Made by a program: the position numbers and the translations under genes
The notes under the pieces: model-generated
The model's input: the letters and a program-made list of their open reading frames with translations, nothing else
What the model was told of the DNA's origin: nothing
Database searches by the model: none
From: CAIVVT01 sp963838205
GTDB lineage: Bacteria > Acidobacteriota > Terriglobia > Bryobacterales > Bryobacteraceae
Direction of reading: 5' to 3'
Assembly: GCA_963838205.1 (NCBI GenBank)
Contig: CAWIQF010000024.1
Span: 21,146-85,145, forward strand
Length of the DNA stretch: 64,000 bases
Shown: in pieces, positions 24,933-36,238 of the stretch
Numbering within the stretch: position 1 is the first letter of the stretch
Layout of the letters: every line of letters begins with the position of its first letter

Positions 24933-26884
24933 TCGTCGTCCGGCTGGCGCAGCCGCGTGATCACGCTGAGGTCTTCCAGCGTCGTCGTGTCGCCGTGCAC
25001 CTCGCCGCCGAGCGCCACTTCGCGCAGCAGCCGCCGCATGATCTTGCCACTGCGCGTCTTCGGCAGCGCCTCGCTGAAACGGATGTCGTCGGGCTTGGCC
25101 AGCGAGCCGATCTCCTTGCCCACCCACTGCCGCAGCTCCTCTTTGAGTTCGTTCGTCGCCGCGTAGCCTTCCTGCAGCGTGACGAAGGCCGCGATCGCCT
25201 GCCCCTTGATCTCGTCGGGACGCCCTACCACCGCGGCTTCGGCGACTTTGGGATGCGCCACCAGCGCGCTCTCGACCTCCATCGTGCTCAGCCGGTGGCC
25301 CGAGACGTTCAGCACGTCGTCGATGCGGCCCATGATCCACAGGTATCCGTCGGCGTCCTTGCGCGCGCCGTCTCCCGTGAAGTACACGCCCGCGATCTGC
25401 GAAAAATACGCCGACTGGTAGCGCGCCGGATCGCCGTAGATCGTTCGCAGCATCGACGGCCACGGCCGCCGCACCACCAGGAAACCGCCCGAGCCCGGCG
25501 GCACCGGGTTGCCGTCCTTGTCCACCACCTCCGCCGCGATGCCCGGCAGCGGCCTCGTCGCCGAGCCCGGTTTGGTTGGCGTGGCGCCCGGCAGCGGCGA
25601 TACCATGATCGCCCCGGTCTCAGTCTGCCACCACGTGTCCACGATCGGGCAGCGGTTGCGCCCGATCACGTCGCGATACCACATCCAGGCCTCGGGATTG
25701 ATCGGCTCGCCCACCGTGCCCAGCAGCCGCAGCGACTTCATCGCGTAGCGCCGCGGATGCTCCTCGCCCAGCCGCATGCACGCCCGTAGCGCGGTCGGCG
25801 CAGTGTACAAAATGTTCACTTTATGTTTTTCGACGATCCGCCAGAACCGGTCCGGTCCGGGATGGAACGGCGCGCCCTCGTACATCAGCACCGTCGCCCC
25901 GTTCTGCAGCGGCCCGTAGACGATGTAGCTGTGCCCGGTCACCCAGCCGATGTCCGCCGTGCACCAGAAAACGTCCTCGTCCTTCAGGTCGAAGACCCAC
26001 TGCGCGCTCTTGTACGTGCCCACCGCGTAGCCGCCCGTCGTGTGCAGGATGCCCTTCGGCTTGCCCGTCGTGCCCGACGTGTACAGCAGGTACAACGGAT
26101 GCTCGGCGTCGAGCGGAATCGCCGGACACTCGTCCGAGGCCGTCTCCATCAGCTCGTGCCACCACAGGTCGCGCCCCGGCACCATCGTCTGCGGGCTACC
26201 GGTGCGCTGGTACACCACCACCTTGCGTACCGTCGGGCACGCCTTCAGCGCCTCGTCCACCACCGGCTTCAATTTCAGCTCCTGCCCGCGCCGCAGCGCC
26301 CCGTCCTGCGTGATCACGCACGCCGCCTGGCAGTCGTTGATCCGGTCCGCCAGCGCCGTCGCCGAGAAGCCGCCGAAGACCACCGTGTGGGGCGCGCCGA
26401 TTCGCGCGCAGGCCAGCATGGCGATCGGCAGTGCCGGGCACATCCCCATGTAAATCGCCACCCGCTCACCGGTGCTCACGCCGATCGACTTCAGCACGTT
26501 GGCGAACCGGCACACCTCGTCGTGCAGTTGCTGATACGTCAGCGTCCGCACCTCGCCCGGCTCGGACTCCCAGATCAGCGCGGCCTTGTTCCGCCGCGGC
26601 CCCGCCAGGTGCCGGTCCAGACAGTTGTAGCTCAGGTTCATCTCCCCGCCGGAAAACCACTTGGCGAACGGCGGATCCCACTCCAGCACCTTGTCCCAAC
26701 GCTTGAACCAGTGCAGTTCCGCCGCAATCCGGCCCCAGAATCCCTCCGGATCGCTCTCCGCCTCGCGGCACAGGGCCTCGTACGCCTCCATGCTGCCGAC
26801 ATGCGCGGCCGCGCTGAACTCCGGCGGCGGCGGAAAAACGCGATCTTCGTGCAGCACCGAGTCGATCGATCCTTGCTGGCTCAT
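24929..26884 (-). CDS. acs: Acetyl-CoA synthetase (acetate--CoA ligase, AMP-forming)
   Basis: 651 residues. It activates acetate to acetyl-AMP and then to acetyl-CoA. The P-loop-like YTSGTTGKPKGILHTTGG, the WWQTETGAIMVSP block, SGHRLSTMEVESALVAHPKV and the C-terminal KTRSGKIMRRLLRE are all present. The Lys in SGKIMRR is the residue acetylated in regulated Acs enzymes. The tryptophan-containing acetate-pocket region and the length match AcsA. An AGAGG ribosome-binding site precedes the ATG. It is convergent with the URO-D gene: the stop codons overlap (24929-24932). Confidence 0.96.
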   Translation of the reverse strand: MSQQGSIDSVLHEDRVFPPPPEFSAAAHVGSMEAYEALCREAESDPEGFWGRIAAELHWFKRWDKVLEWDPPFAKWFSGGEMNLSYNCLDRHLAGPRRNKAALIWESEPGEVRTLTYQQLHDEVCRFANVLKSIGVSTGERVAIYMGMCPALPIAMLACARIGAPHTVVFGGFSATALADRINDCQAACVITQDGALRRGQELKLKPVVDEALKACPTVRKVVVYQRTGSPQTMVPGRDLWWHELMETASDECPAIPLDAEHPLYLLYTSGTTGKPKGILHTTGGYAVGTYKSAQWVFDLKDEDVFWCTADIGWVTGHSYIVYGPLQNGATVLMYEGAPFHPGPDRFWRIVEKHKVNILYTAPTALRACMRLGEEHPRRYAMKSLRLLGTVGEPINPEAWMWYRDVIGRNRCPIVDTWWQTETGAIMVSPLPGATPTKPGSATRPLPGIAAEVVDKDGNPVPPGSGGFLVVRRPWPSMLRTIYGDPARYQSAYFSQIAGVYFTGDGARKDADGYLWIMGRIDDVLNVSGHRLSTMEVESALVAHPKVAEAAVVGRPDEIKGQAIAAFVTLQEGYAATNELKEELRQWVGKEIGSLAKPDDIRFSEALPKTRSGKIMRRLLREVALGGEVHGDTTTLEDLSVITRLRQPDDD

Positions 26885-27039
26885 TCGTTACCTCTCGTTG
26901 CAGGATAATACGAGTCCGCATCGCGGCGGGCGCCGTTTTTGCGACGCGCCACAGCCGGAACCGGTCTCGCCACGTCCGCTCTTCCCGCTTCAGCCGTGCG
27001 AGCCTTTGTTGCATACTGAGATTCAGCTCAGGAGAACCC

Positions 27040-27921
27040 ATGCCCTTTTGCTCAGGCTGCGGAAACGATCTGGCCGCAACCGCCCGTTTCTGCCCGCGCT
27101 GCGGCACACCTCTCGCCGCCGGCGCCGCCCCGGCTCCGGATTCAGCCTCGTTTGCCCAGGCTCCCGAGCCGCTGGATTACACCATCCAGGGCGACAACCT
27201 GCAGGTCGCCCGCATCCAGCTCAAGCCCGGCCAAGAGATCTATGCCGAAGCCGGCAAAATGATCTACAAAACCCCCAGCGTCTTCTGGGAAACCCGCATG
27301 AGCGGCCACTCGATCGGCGACCGGATCCTGGGCGCGCTCAAGCGCAAACTGATGGGCGCCTCGCTGTTCCTCACCTACTTCAGAACGACCGGCGCGGGCG
27401 GGGAAGTCGGCTTCGCCGGCAACTATCCCGGCAAAATCCAGGCCTTCCCCCTCGTGGCCGGCCAGACCCTCCTGGTCCAGCGCGACGGCTTCCTGTTCGC
27501 CCAGTCGCCGGTCCGCCTCGACATCGCCTTCGTCCGGAAACTGGGCGCCGGCTTCTTCGGCGGCGAGGGTTTCATCCTCGAAAAACTCACCGGCCCGGGC
27601 GTCGTCTTCGTCCACGCCGGCGGCGATTTCATCGAATTCAACCTCGCGCCTGCCGAGACCCTGCAGGTCGAGTCCGGCCATATCGTCGCCTTCGAGGAAA
27701 GCGTGGGGTACGACATTCAGTTCGTCGGCGGCATCCAAACCGCCATGTTCGGCGGCGAGGGCTTGTTCCTGGCCACCCTCACCGGTCCCGGCAAGGTCGT
27801 TGTCCAAAGCCTGACCCTGTCCAAGCTGCGCCGCGAGCTCGCTCCGCGCCTGTTCCGCGGCCGCGCCCGCGACCGCCAGGGTTTCGACACCTTTAACGGC
27901 CTCTTCTCGAGCGACGATTAA
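27040..27921 (+). CDS. AIM24-family (TIGR00266-type) protein with N-terminal zinc ribbon
   Basis: 293 residues. The first 25 contain a zinc ribbon (C4, C7, C18, C21 in CSGCGND...FCPRCG), then a short Pro/Ala linker, then the AIM24/DUF124 beta-barrel domain from about residue 45 (DYTIQGDNLQVARIQLKPGQ) to the end, including the FAGNYPGKIQAFPL and GGEGLFLATLTGPGKV repeats. The yeast homologue is a mitochondrial inner-membrane protein; the bacterial function is not established. Preceded by AGGAG. Divergent from acs with a 155 bp spacer. The 230 bp after it (27922-28151) hold two copies of GCACGGTGTTT (about 27986 and 28005) and no gene. Confidence 0.87.
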   Translation: MPFCSGCGNDLAATARFCPRCGTPLAAGAAPAPDSASFAQAPEPLDYTIQGDNLQVARIQLKPGQEIYAEAGKMIYKTPSVFWETRMSGHSIGDRILGALKRKLMGASLFLTYFRTTGAGGEVGFAGNYPGKIQAFPLVAGQTLLVQRDGFLFAQSPVRLDIAFVRKLGAGFFGGEGFILEKLTGPGVVFVHAGGDFIEFNLAPAETLQVESGHIVAFEESVGYDIQFVGGIQTAMFGGEGLFLATLTGPGKVVVQSLTLSKLRRELAPRLFRGRARDRQGFDTFNGLFSSDD

Positions 27922-28151
27922 ACCATCTGACCGCGATCCGCCACCGCGCCGCAGCGGGCAAACACCGCGTTCTTACCGTCGCCGCACGGTGTTTTCGCGG
28001 TGCCGGCACGGTGTTTCTCCCGCCACCACGCCGCTTTCTCCCCGCCCGGCGCCCGCGCCATCGCTGAGATTCCGTCCAATCCGCACTCTTTGGCTAAAGA
28101 GTTGTGCATTGCGTCCGATTGATGAAGTAGACGGCCAAAGCCCGCATTGAG

Positions 28152-29333
28152 ATGACCTCTTCAGCCACACCATCGCCCAACGAATTGGCTGCCGCTTCCA
28201 ACGCCTTCGCCCAGTTCCTGCCCAAGCGTTTCGGCGTGGAGTTCCTCACCAGCCTGAACCACGCCATTCGCACGCCCATGAGCGGCATCCTGGGCTTGTC
28301 GGAGCTGTTGCTCGAGAGCGCTCTCGATCCCGAACATCGCGAGTACATCGTGTCCATCCGCTCGTGTGCCTCGGCGCTGAACGACTTGTTGGCCTCAACC
28401 CTCGACTACGCCTCGCTCGCCTCCGGCGGGATCCGCCTCGAAGAGCAGGACTTCCCACTGCTCACCGCAATCGAAGCGGGCCTACGGGAGGCGCGCGAGC
28501 GCGCGCTGGAGACCGGAACCGTACTCGACTCGGAGCTGGCGCCGGAATTGGATCGGATCGTCTGCGCTGACGCGTTGCGCTTGCGCGACGTCGTTTCGCT
28601 GATGAACCGCGCTTCGATCCACTCGGCGACTAGCGGGCGGGTACGGTTCCAGGCCCAGCTCTCGATCTGGAGTCCGCGTCTGGGCGAACTCTCGCTCGAG
28701 GTTCGCCGGGAGGCCGTCGCCAACGCCGCGGGCGGGGCGGCTCTGCCGCGCAGTTACCAGGAGCCGGAAGGGTTGCTGGTGGAAACCTTCCGCATCGAAA
28801 CTCTGGAAATGGCCCTGTTGCAGCGCCTGGTCGGGCTCTTGCGAGGCAGCCTGAAAGTGTCCGTGGAAGCGCACGGTTCGATTGACCTGCGGGTCATTCT
28901 GCCGATCGGGTTGCACGAAATGAACCTGCGCGAGGAATTGGCTCTGGTCGAGGACGCCCGGCCGGCCATCCTGATCGCCGACGACAACCGCATCAATCTG
29001 CGCGTGCTGAGCGCCGTCCTGAGCCGCGCCGGCTTCGAGGTCGTGGCGGTCGATAGCGGCGCGGCGGCCATCGAGGCGCTCGTCGCCCGGTGCTTCGATC
29101 TGGTCCTGATGGACATCCTGATGCCCGGCCTGGATGGCGGCGCGGCTACCGCGCGGATTCGCGCGCTGCCCGCGTGCGCTAGAATCCCAATTCTCGGCAT
29201 CACCGCCGGCGTGACCGAAGAACTGCGCGAGAGTTGCCGCCGCAACGGCATGGATGCGATTCTCGGAAAGCCCGTCAACGCTCCGGAACTTGTGGAAAGC
29301 GTGCGCTTCTACCTGGCCCGCGCTTCTAACTGA
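28152..29333 (+). CDS. HisKA-like/receiver signalling protein lacking recognisable ATPase motifs
   Basis: 393 residues. An H-box-like helix (FLTSLNHAIRTPMSGILGLS) puts the phospho-acceptor His at residue 37, and the helix pair continues to about 95. Residues about 100-270 occupy the position of the HATPase domain, but I see no N, G1 or G2 box, so ATP binding is doubtful. The C-terminal receiver domain (about 272-390) is complete: acidic pair D277/D278 (ILIADDNRIN), phospho-acceptor D321 (DLVLMDILMPGLDGG), and the Lys in ILGKPVNAPE. It may act as a phosphotransfer or scaffold protein rather than a kinase. No dedicated partner gene is adjacent. Confidence 0.8.
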   Translation: MTSSATPSPNELAAASNAFAQFLPKRFGVEFLTSLNHAIRTPMSGILGLSELLLESALDPEHREYIVSIRSCASALNDLLASTLDYASLASGGIRLEEQDFPLLTAIEAGLREARERALETGTVLDSELAPELDRIVCADALRLRDVVSLMNRASIHSATSGRVRFQAQLSIWSPRLGELSLEVRREAVANAAGGAALPRSYQEPEGLLVETFRIETLEMALLQRLVGLLRGSLKVSVEAHGSIDLRVILPIGLHEMNLREELALVEDARPAILIADDNRINLRVLSAVLSRAGFEVVAVDSGAAAIEALVARCFDLVLMDILMPGLDGGAATARIRALPACARIPILGITAGVTEELRESCRRNGMDAILGKPVNAPELVESVRFYLARASN

Positions 29334-29411
29334 GAGCGGGGTTCCGAACCGCTCCAACCGACGCGTCAATGGAAACAGGGAGTCAAAATAGAAACCCTGA
29401 TAAAATCAGCC

Positions 29412-29810
29412 ATGCCCTCAAACCGCTCCGGACTCAACATCGCTTTGTGGGTCGTCCAGGTGCTGCTGGCACTGCTCTATCTGTTCGCAGGGAGCGCGAA
29501 GCTGATGATGCCGGTGGCCGCGCTACAAGCGCAGACCAGTTTACCGGTGGGGCTTATGCGCTTCATCGGCGTGGCTGAGGTGCTGGGAGGGTTGGGCCTG
29601 GTATTGCCGGGATTGCTGCGCATTTGGGTCGGCCTCACGCCGCTGGCCGCGGCCTGTTTGGTGCCCATCATGATCGGGGCCACGGTGACTACGGTCCAGT
29701 CCAAGGGTTTCGTCTCGGCTATTTTCCCGCTGCTGGTCGGGCTGCTGGTGCTGTGGATCGCATACGCTCGCTGGCGTCTGGCGCCGTTACTCGGGCGTGG
29801 TTCGGAGTAG
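29412..29810 (+). CDS. DoxX-like membrane protein
   Basis: 132 residues with four hydrophobic helices: ALWVVQVLLALLYLFAGSAK, LMRFIGVAEVLGGLGLVLPG, LTPLAAACLVPIMIGATVTT and IFPLLVGLLVLWIAYARWRL. The early F-x-G-x-x-K motif and the VAEVLGGLGL segment are typical of DoxX/DoxX-like proteins, which are found in quinone-linked or redox contexts but whose general role is unclear. A repeat of about 15 bp containing CCCCTTTCC follows the gene (29820-29868) and includes the hairpin AAAGGG-ACAT-CCCCTTT, a possible 3' end. Confidence 0.8.
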   Translation: MPSNRSGLNIALWVVQVLLALLYLFAGSAKLMMPVAALQAQTSLPVGLMRFIGVAEVLGGLGLVLPGLLRIWVGLTPLAAACLVPIMIGATVTTVQSKGFVSAIFPLLVGLLVLWIAYARWRLAPLLGRGSE

Positions 29811-29929
29811 AGAGCCAGAAAAAGGGACATCCCCTTTCCACGTTTCCAGGACGTCCCCTTTCCCAACGGCGCTGCCGCAAGCCGACCCAATGCCAATGGG
29901 AATAGATATGGCCGGGACCTGCGATGCAG

Positions 29930-30358
29930 CTAGTCGGCCCGCTTGCTGCTCGCTCGCCGGGGCTTCGGCTTGCTCTTGTCCTTGAGATTGAGCGCCACTG
30001 CCGCGCGGATGAGATCCTTCAAGGCCGCCTCATCGACCTTGTCGCCTTCGTGGATGTCGATGGCGCGCCTGACATTCCCGTCGAGGCTGGAGTTGAACAG
30101 ACCTGAAGGGTCCTTCAACGCAGCTCCCTTGGCAAATGTCATCTTGACGACGTTCTTGTACGTCTCTCCCGTGCAGACGATGCCGCCGTGGGACCAGACG
30201 GGAGTCCCCATCCACTTCCACTCTTCGACGATCTCAGGGTCTGCCTCGTGTATGATTGCGCGCACTTTCGCGAGCGTCTTCCCGCGCCAGTCCCCAAGTT
30301 CCTTGATCTTCTCGTCGATGAATGCAGAGGCAGATTCCAGCGGGACGGGCTTTTTCAT
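29930..30358 (-). CDS. DUF1801 family protein
   Basis: 142 residues from ATG 30358 with GGAG nine bases upstream. A GTG seven codons further upstream is less supported. The sequence carries the DUF1801/YdhG-like pattern: FIDEKIKELGDWRGKTLAKV, EEWKWMGTPVWSHGGIVCTG, KMTFAKGAALKDPSGLFNSS and RRAIDIHEGDKVDEAAL. The C-terminal 15 residues are Lys/Arg-rich. The family resembles frataxin-like and YdhG folds and has no firmly assigned function. It is convergent with the DoxX gene and has no operon partner. Confidence 0.85.
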   Translation of the reverse strand: MKKPVPLESASAFIDEKIKELGDWRGKTLAKVRAIIHEADPEIVEEWKWMGTPVWSHGGIVCTGETYKNVVKMTFAKGAALKDPSGLFNSSLDGNVRRAIDIHEGDKVDEAALKDLIRAAVALNLKDKSKPKPRRASSKRAD

Positions 30359-30426
30359 GTATAGCTCCAACTCTCGCACCTATTTTAGCTGCCCTCAGCG
30401 TAACCCGCACCCTCCCCAAAGCAGGT

Positions 30427-30514
30427 AGGCCGCTACAGCGTAGCGGCCTGATCTGCCTAAGTGGCTGTTTATCAATATGTTAGAAAAGTGCAGGCCGCTA
30501 CTAATAGCGGCCTG
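30427..30514. repeat. Twin palindromes upstream of secA
   Basis: The 371 bp between DUF1801 and secA (30359-30729) hold no gene. AGGCCGCTAC-agc-GTAGCGGCCT (30427-30449) and CAGGCCGCTA-ctaa-TAGCGGCCTG (30491-30514) are two perfect 10 bp-arm hairpins sharing the same arm sequence, separated by a 41 bp AT-rich spacer (GTTTATCAATATGTTAG within it). They could be REP-like elements or a paired operator/attenuator. Confidence 0.6.
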
Positions 30515-30729
30515 GCCTATTCCCACCCGCATTATAGACCCGCCGCGCGAGCATTCCGCGGACGCACTCGCGCCAACTGTTTGTGATGCCTGCAGCGGGA
30601 TACTTCGATGGCCGGTTCCGGGCACGGCGCGCTGGCGGCCCGCTCTATATCGGCATGCGTCTTTACGGGCGACGCGAACCAAGCAGGCTAGAATAGAAGT
30701 GAGTCCCTCCTGAAGTCGACTCCCCCCTT

Positions 30730-33674
<2,945 letters not shown>

Positions 33675-33696
<22 letters not shown>

Positions 33697-34710
33697 CAAT
33701 CGCCGTCCGCCGCTGGGGATTTCTGGCAGCGGTGGCGGCGCTCCTGGGTGCAGCGGCCGCGCCGGCCCAATCGATCTGGCCCGAGCAATGGCGCGAGCAC
33801 CAGCGCGGGAAGGTGTCGCCAGTGACGCCGCCGGAGGCGCGGCTATGGGCCGAATTCGGCGGGGAAGCCGCGGAAAAGGCGATCTACGAGAGTCCGGTGG
33901 GACGCTTCAGCGCGACCGCCTATCGGCTGAAGGACGCCACTTCGGCGATGGCCTGGTACGAGTATCTGCGGCCGGAAAATGCCGTGCCGGCGCGCGGCGC
34001 GTTGAGCCTATCGACGACGCCGGGAGCCGAGTACGCGGCGCATCAGAATTACGTGCTTCAGTTCGAAGGCTGGCGCCCGCTGGAGGCGGAGATGGCGGCG
34101 CTGTACAAGCTGCTGCCGCGGATGCACGCGGGCGGGGGATTGCCCAAGCTGGCTGGTTATCTGCCCGAGAAGGACCGGCGGCGGAACTCGGAACGCTACA
34201 TCATGGGGCTGCACTCGCTGGAGCTGTTCGCGCCGGCGGTGCCGGGCGCGATGGCCGGTTTCGAGGATGGAGCCGAGGCGCAGGCGGCGCGTTATCAAAC
34301 GCCCGTCGGCGAGATGCCGGTGGTGATTTTCGAATATCCGACGCCGCAGGCTGGCGCGCCAGCACGAGGCCGAGTTCGGGAAACTCGCGGGATGGCAGGT
34401 GAAGCGCACCGGGCCGCTGGTGGCGGTGGTGCCGGCCGAGGCCGGGCAGGCGGTGGACGCCGCGGCGGTCAAAGCGCTGCTCGATCCGATCGAATGGAAT
34501 CTCGAATTCACCTGGTACGAGAGCGCCAGACGGCATGTGCCGGTGAACGTGGCGGCGATGCTGCTGGGGGCGATCGAACTGACCGGCGCGGTGCTCGCCG
34601 CGGTGCTTTTCGGCGGCATCTTTTTTGCGGTGATCGGCGTGTGGCTCCGGCGCCGGGGCCTGAAGGACGGCGAAGAGCCCGGCCTGACGGTACTGCGGCT
34701 GAACGGGTAG
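33675..34710 (+). pseudogene. DUF6599-like secreted protein, interrupted by a +1 frameshift
   Basis: Starts at ATG 33675 inside the end of secA (22 bp overlap) and begins with a signal peptide (WGFLAAVAALLGAAAAPAQS). The first frame codes a DUF6599-like protein (SIWPEQWREHQRGKVSP, YIMGLHSLELFAPAVPGAMA, VVIFEYPTPQ) up to about 34349. The natural continuation (LARQHEAEFGKLAGWQVKRT and a C-terminal transmembrane helix AVLAAVLFGGIFFAVIGVWL) is in the next frame to the stop at 34710. The span is 1036 nt, one more than a multiple of three, so one extra base near 34349-34354 (GG) explains it. It could be a real mutation or a sequencing error. Confidence 0.75.
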
Positions 34711-34808
34711 GCCGGCGCAAGTGCCGCGATCGCGGCAAAACATCCAGGCTGTTTTCCAATTGTTGCCGGGATCGTTCCAGTATGCTGGAGGACGGGCGGA
34801 GGTCCTCT

Positions 34809-35684
34809 ATGCATCCCAACACAATCACGAGAAGAGAGCTGGCCGCGCTGGCCGGCGTGGCGCTGGCGGGCGGGGCGGCGGCACAGGCGCAAAGTGGCGC
34901 GCTGACGGCCCGCCAGGCCATCGAGCGCATCCAGAAAAACGTCGGCGTGCCGTGGAGTAAGCAGACGGTGGACACGTTCAAGGCCGGCGATCCGGATACG
35001 CCCGTAGCCGGCATCGCCACGAGCTTCATGGCCACGCTGGACGTGCTGCAGCGCGCTGCCGCCGCGGGCAAGAACCTGATCGTGACGCACGAGCCGACGT
35101 TCTGGAGTCACCAGGACGAGACCAAGGAACTGGTCAACGATCCGATCTACAAATTCAAACAGGCGTTCATCGCGCAGCACAAGCTGGTGGTGTGGCGTTT
35201 CCACGACCACTGGCACGCGCGGCAACCGGACGCCGTCATGACCGGGCTGGTGCAACTCCTGGGCTGGGACAAGTATCAGATGGGTGGCGATCAGCGCTTC
35301 TACACGCTGCCGGAGACGACGCTGGGCGCACTGGCGCGCACGATGCAGGACCGGCTGAAGGTGCGCACGCTGCGGGCGATCGGCGATCCGGGGATCCCGG
35401 TGCGCCGGATCTCGCTGAGCCCCGGGGCGGCGGGTCTAATGGCGGCGGTGCGGACTCTGCCGCAGGCCGACGTGTACGTTTGCGGCGAGGCGACGGAGTG
35501 GGAGGGCATCGAGTATGCGCGGGACACGATCGCGGCCGGCCAGAAGAAGGGGATGATCCTGGCGGGGCACGTCGTGACCGAGGATCCGGGCATGAATCTG
35601 TGCGCCCAGTGGCTGAAGACGTTCATCCCGGAAGTGCCGATTGAATGGATTCCGACCGGCGAACCGTTCTGGCGGCCGGCGTAG
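34809..35684 (+). CDS. Exported Nif3-like (GTP cyclohydrolase I type 2/NIF3) family protein
   Basis: 291 residues from ATG 34809, preceded by GGAGG. A twin-arginine-like signal (ITRRELAALAGVALAGGAAA, then QAQS) leads into a Nif3-type domain with the metal-binding segments NLIVTHEPTFW (family form VTHHPxF) and the C-terminal ILAGHVVTEDPGMNL, plus DVYVCGEATEWEG. Nif3 proteins form hexameric rings with a dinuclear metal site, usually in the cytoplasm and of poorly known function. An exported member is unusual. The frame is continuous upstream into the broken DUF6599 gene, but the ribosome-binding site and signal peptide define this start. Confidence 0.82.
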   Translation: MHPNTITRRELAALAGVALAGGAAAQAQSGALTARQAIERIQKNVGVPWSKQTVDTFKAGDPDTPVAGIATSFMATLDVLQRAAAAGKNLIVTHEPTFWSHQDETKELVNDPIYKFKQAFIAQHKLVVWRFHDHWHARQPDAVMTGLVQLLGWDKYQMGGDQRFYTLPETTLGALARTMQDRLKVRTLRAIGDPGIPVRRISLSPGAAGLMAAVRTLPQADVYVCGEATEWEGIEYARDTIAAGQKKGMILAGHVVTEDPGMNLCAQWLKTFIPEVPIEWIPTGEPFWRPA

Positions 35685-35986
35685 CTCGCGGCGGCGCAGA
35701 GCGGGCTTCGGGCGTGTCGCCGCAGGCTTGGGCGGGCGTCTGTAAATGATTGTCCCTGCTTCCGTTTGACGTCTGGTGCGCGCTGGCGGGAGGGCTGACG
35801 GCGAACTGGGAACACTATCCGTTGGCAGTGTGCAGGACTCCAACGCCTGTGAAAATTAAGCGAAAGTAATATAGCCTCGCGCCTTTCTATGACTCTCTTG
35901 GAACAAAAGACAGTTTCCCTGTCAAGAGGAAAAACATTATTGAAATCAGTGGTTTATAAGGAATTTTCGGAGCCTGGTTTTTCTTC

Positions 35987-36015
35987 TTGACTTCGCATCC
36001 GAGGGAGTCTACGCT
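35987..36015 (+). promoter_or_regulatory. Sigma70-type promoter for the small RNA candidate
   Basis: TTGACT (35987-35992), a 17 nt spacer and TACGCT (36010-36015) predict transcription from about 36021-36022. The flanking 35685-35986 has no gene. It includes an imperfect hairpin at 35895-35928 (CTCTTG with CAAGAG). Confidence 0.55.
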
Positions 36016-36020
36016 CAAAG

Positions 36021-36129
36021 CACACACAGGTTTTGTGGTCGTGAGACCATTCGATCTGTTTCTCCCACTGAACATCAGCCCGGTTTGCCGGGGTTCACGA
36101 AAGCCCGCCTGTTGGCGGGCTTTCGTTTT
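36021..36129 (+). ncRNA. Small RNA candidate, about 109 nt, with intrinsic terminator
   Basis: Downstream of the promoter, three consecutive hairpins can be drawn: TGGTC-GTGA-GACCA (36036-36049, a GNRA tetraloop), CCCGG-TTTG-CCGGG (36079-36092), and GAAAGCCCGCC-TGTT-GGCGGGCTTTC followed by GTTTT (36099-36129), a classic intrinsic terminator. No open reading frame fits inside. The unit ends 109 bp before the RNase J start codon. It may be a free sRNA or a terminated 5' leader of rnj. I cannot assign a known Rfam family from memory. Confidence 0.6.
36099..36129 (+). terminator. Intrinsic terminator upstream of rnj
   Basis: An 11 bp perfect stem (36099-36109 with 36114-36124), four-base loop, then GTTTT. 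It is the best Rho-independent terminator on the plus strand of the window. The nearest plus-strand gene upstream ends 415 bp earlier, so it more likely ends the short transcript starting near 36021. Confidence 0.8.
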
Positions 36130-36238
36130 GACTGGTGACGCGGTTGCGCACTCCTGAGCGGTGCCAGGCGCGGGCGGGGGATCAGGCGGTGTGTTAGCCT
36201 TAAGGTTCCCGGAGCGCACATTAGAAAGCCGTATATTC

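Noticed and set aside
30380..30426. Intrinsic terminator from the first palindrome before secA
   Set aside because: The stem is perfect, but neither strand has a T-run immediately after it. It is listed as a repeat instead.
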